Under the pieces are notes generated by a model, which saw nothing but the letters and a program-made list of their open reading frames with translations, did no database searches and was not told the origin of the DNA. From assembly GCF_012641475.1 (NCBI RefSeq), contig NZ_JABAIL010000003.1, positions 622,318 through 686,317 of the forward strand: a DNA stretch of 64,000 nt, written 5' to 3'. This document shows positions 44,083 through 53,183 of the stretch, one piece after another. The stretch's first letter is position 1; each line of letters starts with the position of its first letter. The translations under genes and the position numbers were made by a program. The stretch is from Flammeovirga agarivorans (lineage in GTDB: Bacteria; Bacteroidota; Bacteroidia; Cytophagales; Flammeovirgaceae).

Positions 44083-45525
44083 ATGAAATATATTTTAACT
44101 ACAATATTTCTGACGACTTTTATTATAGGTGTATCAACCCAAAGTTATGGTCAGAAAAGAAAACCTAATGTAATTTATATCTTGTGTGATGACTTAGGAT
44201 ATGGTGAAGTAGGTTACAACGGACAGCAAAAAATACAAACTCCCGAACTGGATAAACTCGCCAATTCAGGGATGATATTCACCGATCATTATTGCGGGAA
44301 TGCCGTTTGTGCCCCTAGTAGAGCCTCATTAATGACGGGTAAACATCCTGGACATGCATACATTAGAGCCAACAGCCCGGGTTACCCTAAAGGACAAACT
44401 CCAATAAAAGAAGATGCCGAAACATTAGGAAAGCTGATGAAGAGAGCTGGATACAGTACGGCTTGTATTGGTAAATGGGGTTTGGGTAGTTTTCATGATT
44501 CAGGTAATCCCAATGATCAAGGTTTCGACCTTTTTTATGGTTATACTGACCAACGAAAAGCACACAATTATTATCCCGAATATTTATGGTTGAATGGTGA
44601 AAAACAGATGTTGGATAATGGTAAAGGCAAGCAAAATGATTACAGCCATGACCTGTTTACAGCAAAAGCCATCAATTATATCAAAGAGAAAAAAGACGTA
44701 CCGTTTTTCTTATATCTCGCCTATACTATTCCACATGTAAAATGGCAAGTGCCAGATTTGGCTCAATACAAAGAGAAAGATTGGCCAGAAAGAATGAAGA
44801 TTCAAGCAGCTATGGTTTCAAGAATGAGTAAGGATGTAGGTGCGATCATCAATCTTTTGGAAGAGTTGGGCATCGACAAAAATACACTTGTGATGTTTAA
44901 CAGCGACAATGGAGCACATGGAAAAGGAGGAACAACAGAATTCTTTAAAACTTCAGGTGATTTAAGAGGTATAAAACGATCAATGTATGATGGTGGAGTA
45001 CGCTCCCCAATGTTTGCTTATTGGCCTGGAAAAATCAAAGCAGGATCAACCAGTGATCACATTTCTGCATTTTGGGATGTATTACCTACTTTATCGGACA
45101 TCACCAATGAACCTTTGAAAGGTGAAACAGATGGTATTTCTATGCTGCCAACGCTTTTAGGTAAAGACAAAAAGCAAAAACAACATAAGTATTTGTATTG
45201 GGAGCTTTACGAAGGAAAACCAAATTGTGCTGTGCGATACGGAAAATGGAAAGCCGTTGTTACAGACAGAAGAAAAGGATTGAATATAGAATTATATGAT
45301 GTGAAAGCAGATGAAGGCGAAGGAAAAAATGTGGCAACAGAATATCCCGATGTGGTAAAAGAAATTGCTATGATGATGAAAGACGCTCACATCAAAAGTC
45401 CTTATTGGGACAAAGATTTTAAGCCGTTATTTAATGCAGCCGCAGCTTGTGAATTTAATGGTGTAGAAGTAGACGAATCTACCATTTGGCCGAAACCTAA
45501 ACAGAAATCAAAAAACTTAAAATAG
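44083..45525 (+). CDS. S1-type sulfatase (CAPSR motif), arylsulfatase A-like
   Basis: This predicted periplasmic sulfatase has 480 residues and a signal peptide (cleavage after S-Y-G). It shows the metal site C-D-D-L-G-Y-G-E-V-G, the maturation motif C76-A-P-S-R, G-K-H-P-G-H-A-Y-I-R-A-N, I-G-K-W-G-L-G and the second metal site S-D-N-G-A-H. The G-H-x-Y-I-R-x-N and G-K-W-G-L-G segments recall S1_16, which includes galactose-4-sulfatases in gut Bacteroides; this is from memory and unverified. Its stop codon is directly followed by the ATG of the next sulfatase, so translation of the two is probably coupled. Confidence 0.92.
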   Translation: MKYILTTIFLTTFIIGVSTQSYGQKRKPNVIYILCDDLGYGEVGYNGQQKIQTPELDKLANSGMIFTDHYCGNAVCAPSRASLMTGKHPGHAYIRANSPGYPKGQTPIKEDAETLGKLMKRAGYSTACIGKWGLGSFHDSGNPNDQGFDLFYGYTDQRKAHNYYPEYLWLNGEKQMLDNGKGKQNDYSHDLFTAKAINYIKEKKDVPFFLYLAYTIPHVKWQVPDLAQYKEKDWPERMKIQAAMVSRMSKDVGAIINLLEELGIDKNTLVMFNSDNGAHGKGGTTEFFKTSGDLRGIKRSMYDGGVRSPMFAYWPGKIKAGSTSDHISAFWDVLPTLSDITNEPLKGETDGISMLPTLLGKDKKQKQHKYLYWELYEGKPNCAVRYGKWKAVVTDRRKGLNIELYDVKADEGEGKNVATEYPDVVKEIAMMMKDAHIKSPYWDKDFKPLFNAAAACEFNGVEVDESTIWPKPKQKSKNLK

Positions 45526-47409
45526 ATGAATACATTAATCAAATCACTATTCACTTTTTTATGCGTAATGAGTGGATGGTCTTCGTTCGGGCAAGATAAA
45601 CCAAACATTATCTGGATATATGCCGAAGATACCTCACCTTGGATGGGGTGCTATGGCGATGAAATCAATAAAGATGCAACACCTAACATTGATAAAATTG
45701 CCAATAGTGGTGTGCGTTTCAATAGAGCTTATGTACCCGCCCCTGTCTGTTCGGCAACAAGATCAGCCATGATGGTCGGTCAAAGTGCCATTCGTTTTGG
45801 AGGTCAGGAACATAGATCATCTAGAACGGAAGAGACTAGAATTTACTTACCAGAAGGGTATAAATTGCTACCTCAGATCATGAAGGAAAACGGGTACGCT
45901 ACATACAATCATGGTAAGACAGATTACAATTATGCTTGGGATAATGAAATGTATACAACTCAACTCAAGAAAAAAGTAGATTTCTCAGAGTTGGTAAATC
46001 AGCAACCGTTCTTTGGTCAGATTCAGACAAAAGGTGGTAAAAACAATACGACAAAGTTTCCTCAAAATAGAAAAGTAAATCCATCGGAAGTTACTGTTGC
46101 TGCAGATTATCCAAACAATGAAGTATTCCAGAAATGGTTTGCTCAGCATTATGATGCTATACGTAAAGATGACTACTTGATTGGTGAAATTTTAAAAGGA
46201 TTAAAAGAAGCAGGATTAGATAAAAATACGATTGTCGTTTATTTCTCTGATCATGGAGCAAACAACCTTTTGAGACATAAACAAATGACAACAGAAGGGG
46301 GACTACATGTTCCCTTTATGGTGATGGGACCTGAACAATACGTACCAAAAGGAGAAGTAAGAAACGACTTGGTGAGTATGCTGGACTTAACAGCGACAAC
46401 CTTGGCTTGGGCAGGCATCACACAGCCTGAATGGTACGAAGGACAAAACCTTTTTGCCAAAGAATTTACCCCTAGAACATTAGTAGGAGGTCATAAAGAC
46501 CGTTTAGATCAGACTATCGATCAGGTAAGATCTATCAGAACAGAAGATTATAGATATGTGAGAAATTACCATTTGGATAGAATCTTTTTACAACCTCAAT
46601 ACAGAGATAAAAAGGAGTACACAAAGAATATTCGAACACTATATGCTAATGGTGAATTGTCTCCACTTCACAAAGACATTTATTTTGGAGAGCGCCAACC
46701 TGAGGAATTGTACAATGTGACAAAAGACCCTGAGATGATTCATAATTTGGTCAAAGATCCAAAATTCAAAAAAGAGCTTAAAAAGCACCGTAAATTAATG
46801 GACGAATGGTTAGCAAAAGGCGATATGGGAGAAGGTGATGAGTCTATCGCTGAGCTAAAAGCTAACGGAGAAAATAAGCCTTGGGGAGAAGGGATGAACC
46901 CTGAATATGAGGTATACAGAGAAGATTCAGACGGTGATGGCATTTCTGATAAATTGGAAACACTATTGAAAAGGGATCCAAAAGATGGTCTTCTTCTTTT
47001 CACTTTTGATAACGGAGGATGGCAGACTGAAGGTTGGAAATCTGATGATATCTCTTCGAACCTTGCAGGTTATTTAGGCTACCTTGATTTTACTTTGGAT
47101 AAGAAAGAAGGTAGCATCACAAGAGATGGTTTGAAAGTAACAGCTTCTAAAAAAGACCAATCCTATGATATTAAATTAAAAGCCGATCAACCTTTAGAAG
47201 TGACTCTGTTGGCGAATAACAAAGTCATCGGAATGCAACATTTATCAAAAGAGAATACTACACAAACATTATCATTCAAACTGGATAATGCAAAATGGGA
47301 AGGTGAAATCAATTCATTGACTATAGTATTTAAAGGTAAAAAAGGAACTACCGTCGAGATGGATTTTATGTCTGTAAAAAGAGAATCATCATCTGCCTTA
47401 ACGAATTAA
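45526..47409 (+). CDS. S1-type sulfatase (CSATR motif) with calcium-loop and C-terminal beta-sandwich extension
   Basis: This predicted secreted sulfatase of 627 residues starts immediately after the previous stop codon. The signal peptide ends at S-F-G. The sulfatase core (about 24-430) has N-I-I-W-I-Y-A-E-D, the maturation motif C75-S-A-T-R followed by S-A-M-M-V-G, and the second metal site S-D-H-G-A-N-N. The core resembles the sulfatase at 6361. Beyond the core, D-S-D-G-D-G-I-S-D near residue 467 is a thrombospondin-3/dockerin-type calcium loop. It is followed by a domain of about 140 residues (to the end) rich in beta-strand pattern that may be a carbohydrate-binding module. The C-terminal extension is unusual for S1 sulfatases. 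The GH2 gene begins 4 bp downstream. Confidence 0.88.
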   Translation: MNTLIKSLFTFLCVMSGWSSFGQDKPNIIWIYAEDTSPWMGCYGDEINKDATPNIDKIANSGVRFNRAYVPAPVCSATRSAMMVGQSAIRFGGQEHRSSRTEETRIYLPEGYKLLPQIMKENGYATYNHGKTDYNYAWDNEMYTTQLKKKVDFSELVNQQPFFGQIQTKGGKNNTTKFPQNRKVNPSEVTVAADYPNNEVFQKWFAQHYDAIRKDDYLIGEILKGLKEAGLDKNTIVVYFSDHGANNLLRHKQMTTEGGLHVPFMVMGPEQYVPKGEVRNDLVSMLDLTATTLAWAGITQPEWYEGQNLFAKEFTPRTLVGGHKDRLDQTIDQVRSIRTEDYRYVRNYHLDRIFLQPQYRDKKEYTKNIRTLYANGELSPLHKDIYFGERQPEELYNVTKDPEMIHNLVKDPKFKKELKKHRKLMDEWLAKGDMGEGDESIAELKANGENKPWGEGMNPEYEVYREDSDGDGISDKLETLLKRDPKDGLLLFTFDNGGWQTEGWKSDDISSNLAGYLGYLDFTLDKKEGSITRDGLKVTASKKDQSYDIKLKADQPLEVTLLANNKVIGMQHLSKENTTQTLSFKLDNAKWEGEINSLTIVFKGKKGTTVEMDFMSVKRESSSALTN

Positions 47410-47413
47410 TATT

Positions 47414-50107
47414 ATGGATTTCAGAAAACACTTATTAAAGATACTACTCCTACTTTTTGGGCTTCAGTTATCAGCTTATGCACAAGAATTTTCAACGGCT
47501 GGGTTCTATCAAACAGACCCAAAAGTTAGAGAGGCCATCAACTTTAATGTCGGTTGGCGTTTTATCAAACAAGATGTAGAAGGAGCCGAAGCAATAGATT
47601 TTGACGATAGCAATTGGAAGGTAGTCAACTTGCCAGATGGGATGGAATTGTTACCTCTTAATGCTAGTGGTGGTGTAAATTATCAAGGCCCATCTTGGTA
47701 CAGAAAACATTTTACACCGAATGAGCAACTGAAAGGCAAAAAAGTGATGATACACTTTGAGGGTATCATGGGGAAATCAAAAATCTGGATCAATGGTCAG
47801 TTGGTGCGAGAAAATTTTGGTAGTTATTATCCCATTCATGTAGACCTTTCTGATTATCTGAAATTTGGTGAAGAAAATGTCATTGCAGTTCGTCCAGACA
47901 ATAGTAACGATCATAGCTACCCTCCTGGTAAACCTCAAGAAACATTGGATTTCACTTACTTTGGAGGTATTTATAGAGACGTATGGCTCATTACTCATAA
48001 TGATGTTTATGTGACACACCCACTTGCTGTGGATAAAGTAGCTGGAGGTGGTGTATTCGTTCATTTTGATGATCTAACAGAAGAATCTGTAAAGGTTTTT
48101 GTTGATGTAGATATTGCCAATGAAGGGAAAGCAAAAGACCTTCAAGTACATCTTTCATTAAAAGATAAAGCAGGAAATGAAGTCGCAAAACTGAAAGAAA
48201 AGGTTAACATTTCATCGGATGATTCAGAGCAGGTAAAAATGAGTTTTACGGTGAAAAATCCTAAGTTATGGTCACCTAATCATCCACATTTGCATCAACT
48301 TTATGTGACAATAAAAGACAAAAAAGGGAATGTATTGGACACCTTCAGAAATAGAGTAGGTATTCGTACTATCGAATTGAAAGGACCCGAAGGCCTATTC
48401 CTAAATGGCAAGAAATATCCTAAATTATTGGGAGCAAACAGACATCAAGATTTTGCCCATATTGGTCATGCTTTACCCAATAATTTGCATTATAGAGATG
48501 CCTTGAAATTGCGTCAGGTGGGAATGAATGTCATCCGTTCAGCTCACTATATTCAAGATCCAGCTTTTATGGATGCTTGTGATGAGCTTGGGATGTTCTT
48601 GGTAGCAGCCATTCCAGGTTGGCAATATTGGAATAAAAAGGAACCAATTTTCCAAGAGCGTATGTTAAAAGACGTTCGTAATATGGTGCGTTTAGAAAGA
48701 AATAGACCCTCTATTTTACTGTGGGAAGTCGTTCCTAATGAAACTCATTTTCCAGAAGAGTATGCTATAAAAGCCACTCAGTTTACAAAAGAAGAATACC
48801 CATATCCAGGTAAATATACGGTTACTGATGCTCGAACACACCGATCGAAAGCACAGAAATACTTTGATGTTTTGTATGCCAATGACCAAGTGGAAGCACA
48901 CAAACAGAAATCTATTTTTAAAAGAGAATGGGGCGATTTTGTAGACAATTGGGTAGACCATAATTCTGTCAGTCGAGTAGCCAAGCAATGGGGTGAAGCA
49001 CCTCAGGTAAAACAGGCCATGCATTACTTTAAAGAAGAATGGATGGAAGATGGTGAACTACAAGAATGGCCGTCTATGACGATGATTTACGGAGCAAGTG
49101 AATCACTATTCGGAGCAACATTATGGCATTCATTTGATCATCAAAGAGGGTATCACCCCGATCCATTTTGGGGAGGGATTATGGATGCATATCGTCAACC
49201 AAAGTTTTCATATTACCTATTCAAATCACTTTTACCGACAAGCGGATTAGAAGATGTTCCTCATGTAGATGCAGAACCATTTGTTTACATCGCACACCTG
49301 ATGACACCATTTTCACCGAAAGATGTAGTAGTTTTTACCAACTGCGATGAAGTGAAACTGACCATGTATGGAGAAGAAATTGGTATCAAAAAATCAACAG
49401 ACCCCAACAGTCCAGTACCCAGAGTTCCAGTTGTTTTCACAGATGTCTTTAAGAAAATTGATGCAAGAAATAAAAACAAAAAAGGCTATGGCAAGATTGA
49501 TCAGAAATGGGTAGAAGGTGCTGTGATGAAAGCTGAAGGTATAATAGATGGAGAAGTAGTAACTGAACACAGTCGTTGGCCGGCCGGAAGAAAAAGACGT
49601 CTCCTCTTAAAAGTAGACGATATGGGCATTACTCCACAGGCAGACGGTAGCGATATTACAACTGTAGTAGCTTATTTAGTAGATGCTGGCGGTGCCATTA
49701 AAAGACTAAGTGATGAATATGTTCGCTTTACTGTTGAAGGCGAAGGGGAATTGATCGGAGGAGTAAACAATGAAATCAACCCTCAAAAATTACTATGGGG
49801 AGAAGCAGTTGCTCTAGTGAAATCTTCTACCAACCCAGGTAAAGTGAAGGTGAGAGCAGAGGTACTAAAAGACGGAATTAATGCACCTAGTTTTGCAGAA
49901 ATTGAATTCAATACCGTTGGTCCAAAGCATCAATTACACTACACTGAACTACCTCAAAAAGAACAAGAATATATCCCAACACCTCTACTTGTAAATGAAA
50001 GCGAGGAAATGAAAAAACTCCGAGTTGAATTACAAGAAGTAAAAAAACAACTTCAAGAATACAAACTGAATGAAGTAGGGAAGCAGCAAGATACTTTTAT
50101 TGAGTAG
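47414..50107 (+). CDS. GH2 family glycoside hydrolase with C-terminal coiled-coil tail
   Basis: This retaining GH2 enzyme of 897 residues is predicted to be exported (signal peptide, cleavage after A-Y-A). The sugar-binding domain (about 35-200), Ig-like domain and TIM barrel are recognisable. The acid/base is E443 in W-E-V-V-P-N-E-T and the nucleophile is probably E505 in K-R-E-W-G-D. A DUF4982/Ig-like part follows. The last 40 residues (from about E-S-E-E-M-K-K-L-R) have heptad spacing and could form a coiled coil for oligomerization, which is odd for GH2. It is the third gene of the operon with the two sulfatases upstream (gaps 0 and 4 bp), suggesting paired desulfation and beta-galactoside cleavage. 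Substrate specificity is inferred. Confidence 0.87.
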   Translation: MDFRKHLLKILLLLFGLQLSAYAQEFSTAGFYQTDPKVREAINFNVGWRFIKQDVEGAEAIDFDDSNWKVVNLPDGMELLPLNASGGVNYQGPSWYRKHFTPNEQLKGKKVMIHFEGIMGKSKIWINGQLVRENFGSYYPIHVDLSDYLKFGEENVIAVRPDNSNDHSYPPGKPQETLDFTYFGGIYRDVWLITHNDVYVTHPLAVDKVAGGGVFVHFDDLTEESVKVFVDVDIANEGKAKDLQVHLSLKDKAGNEVAKLKEKVNISSDDSEQVKMSFTVKNPKLWSPNHPHLHQLYVTIKDKKGNVLDTFRNRVGIRTIELKGPEGLFLNGKKYPKLLGANRHQDFAHIGHALPNNLHYRDALKLRQVGMNVIRSAHYIQDPAFMDACDELGMFLVAAIPGWQYWNKKEPIFQERMLKDVRNMVRLERNRPSILLWEVVPNETHFPEEYAIKATQFTKEEYPYPGKYTVTDARTHRSKAQKYFDVLYANDQVEAHKQKSIFKREWGDFVDNWVDHNSVSRVAKQWGEAPQVKQAMHYFKEEWMEDGELQEWPSMTMIYGASESLFGATLWHSFDHQRGYHPDPFWGGIMDAYRQPKFSYYLFKSLLPTSGLEDVPHVDAEPFVYIAHLMTPFSPKDVVVFTNCDEVKLTMYGEEIGIKKSTDPNSPVPRVPVVFTDVFKKIDARNKNKKGYGKIDQKWVEGAVMKAEGIIDGEVVTEHSRWPAGRKRRLLLKVDDMGITPQADGSDITTVVAYLVDAGGAIKRLSDEYVRFTVEGEGELIGGVNNEINPQKLLWGEAVALVKSSTNPGKVKVRAEVLKDGINAPSFAEIEFNTVGPKHQLHYTELPQKEQEYIPTPLLVNESEEMKKLRVELQEVKKQLQEYKLNEVGKQQDTFIE

Positions 50108-50558
50108 GTCATTCAATTCTTCTATTTATGAAATAGTATGAAAAGCAATTTAGGACTTATAGTAATGGGATCTTTTATAGGCGAGACCATCAATAAGTAT
50201 TTTTATTGCCAATACTAACCTTATTTTGACTGAAAAATAAAGAAGCAATTGGGGATGTGTCAGTATTTATCCAAATAACTTTATTTTTAAATTATATAGT
50301 AAAAACAGCAACTATATAGTGATTTTTGTAAATACTAAAAGACCTTACATTGTACCGATAACCAGCAGTGTATTCGGTAGGATAAGATCAAGATTGTATT
50401 ACTTTTGTAATAAGCAATTACTTATTTTTTGAAATGAAATGATTGGAGCAAGGAGAACCTAATGTCTTCTTTGTGAAATAGATAAGAGTGCTTATAAGTA
50501 ATGAAATGTGACTTCAAAAATCAATTCAATAGAAAACAGAGATTAATTAACTAACAAA
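50108..50558. other. Intergenic region with promoter box and duplicated start-codon segment
   Basis: This 451-bp gap, the longest in the locus, precedes the GH78-like gene. TACTTTTG at 50400-50407 is a perfect TAnnTTTG box. A half-site-like AGTGTATT at 50367-50374 lies 25 bp before it instead of 29, and its partner is absent. At 50439-50462 a seven-codon ORF (M-I-G-A-R-R-T) echoes the true gene start M-I-G-A-K-K-I. I see no longer ORF and no clear terminator for the preceding operon. Confidence 0.5.
50400..50407 (+). promoter_or_regulatory. Candidate promoter box of the GH78-like gene
   Basis: TACTTTTG matches the Bacteroidota TAnnTTTG box and lies 151 bp before the start codon. It would place the seven-codon ORF at 50439 inside the transcript leader. 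Confidence 0.4.
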
Positions 50559-53144
50559 ATGATAGGAGCAAAGAAAATATCAGTAGCCTTGTTATGTGCA
50601 TTGCCTTTTTTTAGTTGGGCACAAACATCGGACTTAGATAATGGTATTACCGGACATTGGGAAGAATCTTATGCCCCTCAAAAACAAGATTGGCAGGCCT
50701 ATTGGATTTGGAACACTGATGATGGAAAAGAAGAAACAAAGCAACACAAAGTTTTGTTTAGAAAGTCTTTCCAACTTTCAGAAATACCTGCTGATGCTAT
50801 ATTGAAAATAACAGCGTCCTCTTTGTATAAGCTCTATATTAATGGTGAGTACATCAATAGAGGTCCAGCAAGGTCAGCTCCTCATCATCAATCATATGAT
50901 GTGTTAGATATTAAATCAGCTTTACAAACCGGTAAAAATGTAATAGCGGTGGAAGCACATTACCAACAAGGAGAAAATGCATACCACTTGAAAGGTAGAG
51001 GTGGGTTTCTAGCAGAACTGTCTATCGGTGATCAATTGATTTCAACGGATAATACATGGAAAGTTGCAGTAGATAAAACTTGGAATAACGAGGCTCCAAG
51101 AATCAACCGTTTTCAGTTGGTGGTTACAGATCAGGTAGATTTGAGAAATAAAGAAGAAGGCTGGAATCAACTAGATTTTGATGATTCGAAATGGTCTTCT
51201 GCAGTGGGGTTACAAAGGAATTCTGGTTGGCCCTCTGCACAAAAGAATGCAAAACCAAGAGCAATCACAACCCCATGGACCAACTTAGAACAAAGACATA
51301 TACCCTATCTTATTGAGCAAGATGTAAAAGCAACATCACTTATTGATGCCGAATATGTTGATAGCTATTTTACCTCTGAAGAAAAATGGGATAGAAAAGT
51401 GAAGCTGAAACGTTCTGTGCTTTCAAATATCAAAACCAAAAACTATCTAAAGGGTAAAGGTCCTTTGGTATTAGAAGTATCTGATCAACCTTATTTATTG
51501 GTTTTCGATTTTGGAACTTTGCTTAACGGTATGCCTAAATTCGACATCGAAGGAGAAGCAGGCACAAAGGTAGAAGTGGTAGGTATTCCTTATATGGTTG
51601 ATGATCAGTTTACTTGCAAAGTAGTTGATTCTCGTTTAGTAGATGAGGTAATATTATCCGGAAAGAGAGAGCAATGGGAGGCCCAATATTTTAAACCTAC
51701 TCGATATTTGGCGATGGTTATTCATCCTCAAAAAAATCCTGTAAAAATATATGATTTCTCTCTGCACCAAATTAAATATCCTTTTGCTACAGATGGAGAT
51801 ATCAGTTCAACAACTGCAGATTGGGTGAAAGCATATACTGAAGCTACAGAAGAAACAATAGATGTGTGTACTACCGACGGATATACTGACAATTATCGAG
51901 AACGTAGACAGTATGCTCAGACAGGGTATTATGGTGCAATGGGTAACTATTGGACATTCGGAGACTATGCATTACAAGCAGCAAAACTTGTTCAAGTAGC
52001 TCAAGAAGCAGAATCCAATGGACTATTTCCTGCTTATGGGCCATTACTGAATAATGATTTTATGGTGATCTTAGACTCCGATATTTTATGGGTCAGAAGT
52101 TTACATAACTATCTACTTTATTCAGGAGATCAGGAAACAGTAGAAATGTTGATTCCAGCAGCTCAAAAATTAATGAACCTGTTGGAAACGTATACCAATT
52201 CTGATGGTTTGATTGATAACCCTGCATACGCCTATTGGTTAGATCATGCCAAAAATGATAGAAGAGGTGCGAATCTAAACTTAAACGGCCATTATATTGG
52301 TGCACTTCAGGATTTTGCAGAAATTTTATCATGGATGGGTCAAGAAGGTGGTGAAAAATATATTCAACAGGCCAATAAGGCAAAACAGGCCATCCAAGAC
52401 AAATTTTGGAACGAAAAGAAAGGATTATTTGCCGATGCTTTAATTGACGGACAACAATCCAATCAGTTTAGTGAGCATGCACAAGCAATGGTACTGACTT
52501 TTGGGATCGCAACAGATCAACAGGCGGAAAAGCTTATTCCACAACTACTAAAAAAGGATGAGTTGAATTATGTAAAAAGAGAAAACGGCATGTTTATGGT
52601 GACTCCGGCAATGTCTTATTTTTTACATAAAGGATTGGCGAATTATGGTTTTATCGATGAATCTTTTGAGCTATTCAGAAGAAGATTTGATGAAATGTTG
52701 GCTCCTGAAATGAACGGGACTTTATGGGAAGAATGGTGGAGAGATGCTTCAGGAAGATTTGGCAAAAAAGGTATGATTGGTAGAACAAGGTCTGATGCTC
52801 AAACAGAAAGTGCTTTTGCAACAGCTTTATTCGCAGAATATCTAGTGGGTATCCAACCAACAAAACCCGGTATGACGGAATTGGTATTGGCAAAAACGGA
52901 GGCCTCAATAGAAGATATCTCTGCTACAATTCCTACCCCACTAGGGATGCTGAAAATAAATTGGAAAGTGAAAGGAGGCGTAACCTCTTTAGAGGTGGAA
53001 GTGCCAAAAGGTACTACGATTAAGCTGGATCAAAAATCATTGGGTTCCCAAGTGGAAATCAATGGCAAAAAACAAGATAATAAAGAAAACTATGTTCTTT
53101 TGGAAGAAGGTAAATACCAAGTTTCGTCTTCAAAAGAGATGTAG
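50559..53144 (+). CDS. GH78-like (alpha-L-rhamnosidase-like) putative glycoside hydrolase
   Basis: This secreted protein of 861 residues has a signal peptide (cleavage after S-W-A). An N-terminal beta-sandwich carries Y-W-I-W and R-K-S-F-Q-L near 50-75 and L-Y-I-N-G-E-Y-I-N-R-G-P near 93, as in bacterial alpha-L-rhamnosidases. The (alpha/alpha)6 barrel (about 420-770) has T-D-G-Y-T-D-N-Y-R-E-R-R-Q in the place of the family acidic motif, and W-E-E-W-W-R-D near 730. A C-terminal beta-domain follows. The acidic motif differs from the usual D-x-x-x-R-D-E-R, so the substrate may not be rhamnose; a role on a galactan side chain or another alpha-linked sugar is possible. The sulfatase gene starts 39 bp downstream, so the two form an operon. 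Confidence 0.78.
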   Translation: MIGAKKISVALLCALPFFSWAQTSDLDNGITGHWEESYAPQKQDWQAYWIWNTDDGKEETKQHKVLFRKSFQLSEIPADAILKITASSLYKLYINGEYINRGPARSAPHHQSYDVLDIKSALQTGKNVIAVEAHYQQGENAYHLKGRGGFLAELSIGDQLISTDNTWKVAVDKTWNNEAPRINRFQLVVTDQVDLRNKEEGWNQLDFDDSKWSSAVGLQRNSGWPSAQKNAKPRAITTPWTNLEQRHIPYLIEQDVKATSLIDAEYVDSYFTSEEKWDRKVKLKRSVLSNIKTKNYLKGKGPLVLEVSDQPYLLVFDFGTLLNGMPKFDIEGEAGTKVEVVGIPYMVDDQFTCKVVDSRLVDEVILSGKREQWEAQYFKPTRYLAMVIHPQKNPVKIYDFSLHQIKYPFATDGDISSTTADWVKAYTEATEETIDVCTTDGYTDNYRERRQYAQTGYYGAMGNYWTFGDYALQAAKLVQVAQEAESNGLFPAYGPLLNNDFMVILDSDILWVRSLHNYLLYSGDQETVEMLIPAAQKLMNLLETYTNSDGLIDNPAYAYWLDHAKNDRRGANLNLNGHYIGALQDFAEILSWMGQEGGEKYIQQANKAKQAIQDKFWNEKKGLFADALIDGQQSNQFSEHAQAMVLTFGIATDQQAEKLIPQLLKKDELNYVKRENGMFMVTPAMSYFLHKGLANYGFIDESFELFRRRFDEMLAPEMNGTLWEEWWRDASGRFGKKGMIGRTRSDAQTESAFATALFAEYLVGIQPTKPGMTELVLAKTEASIEDISATIPTPLGMLKINWKVKGGVTSLEVEVPKGTTIKLDQKSLGSQVEINGKKQDNKENYVLLEEGKYQVSSSKEM

Positions 53145-53183
53145 AATTCAATAAAGAAAAATCACAAAGTAGAAAATATAATT

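Noticed and set aside
50367-50407. AGTGTATT followed by TACTTTTG upstream of the GH78-like gene, resembling the operator-promoter module
   Set aside because: The spacing is 25 bp instead of 29 and there is no partner half-site 21 bp upstream, so I list only the promoter box.
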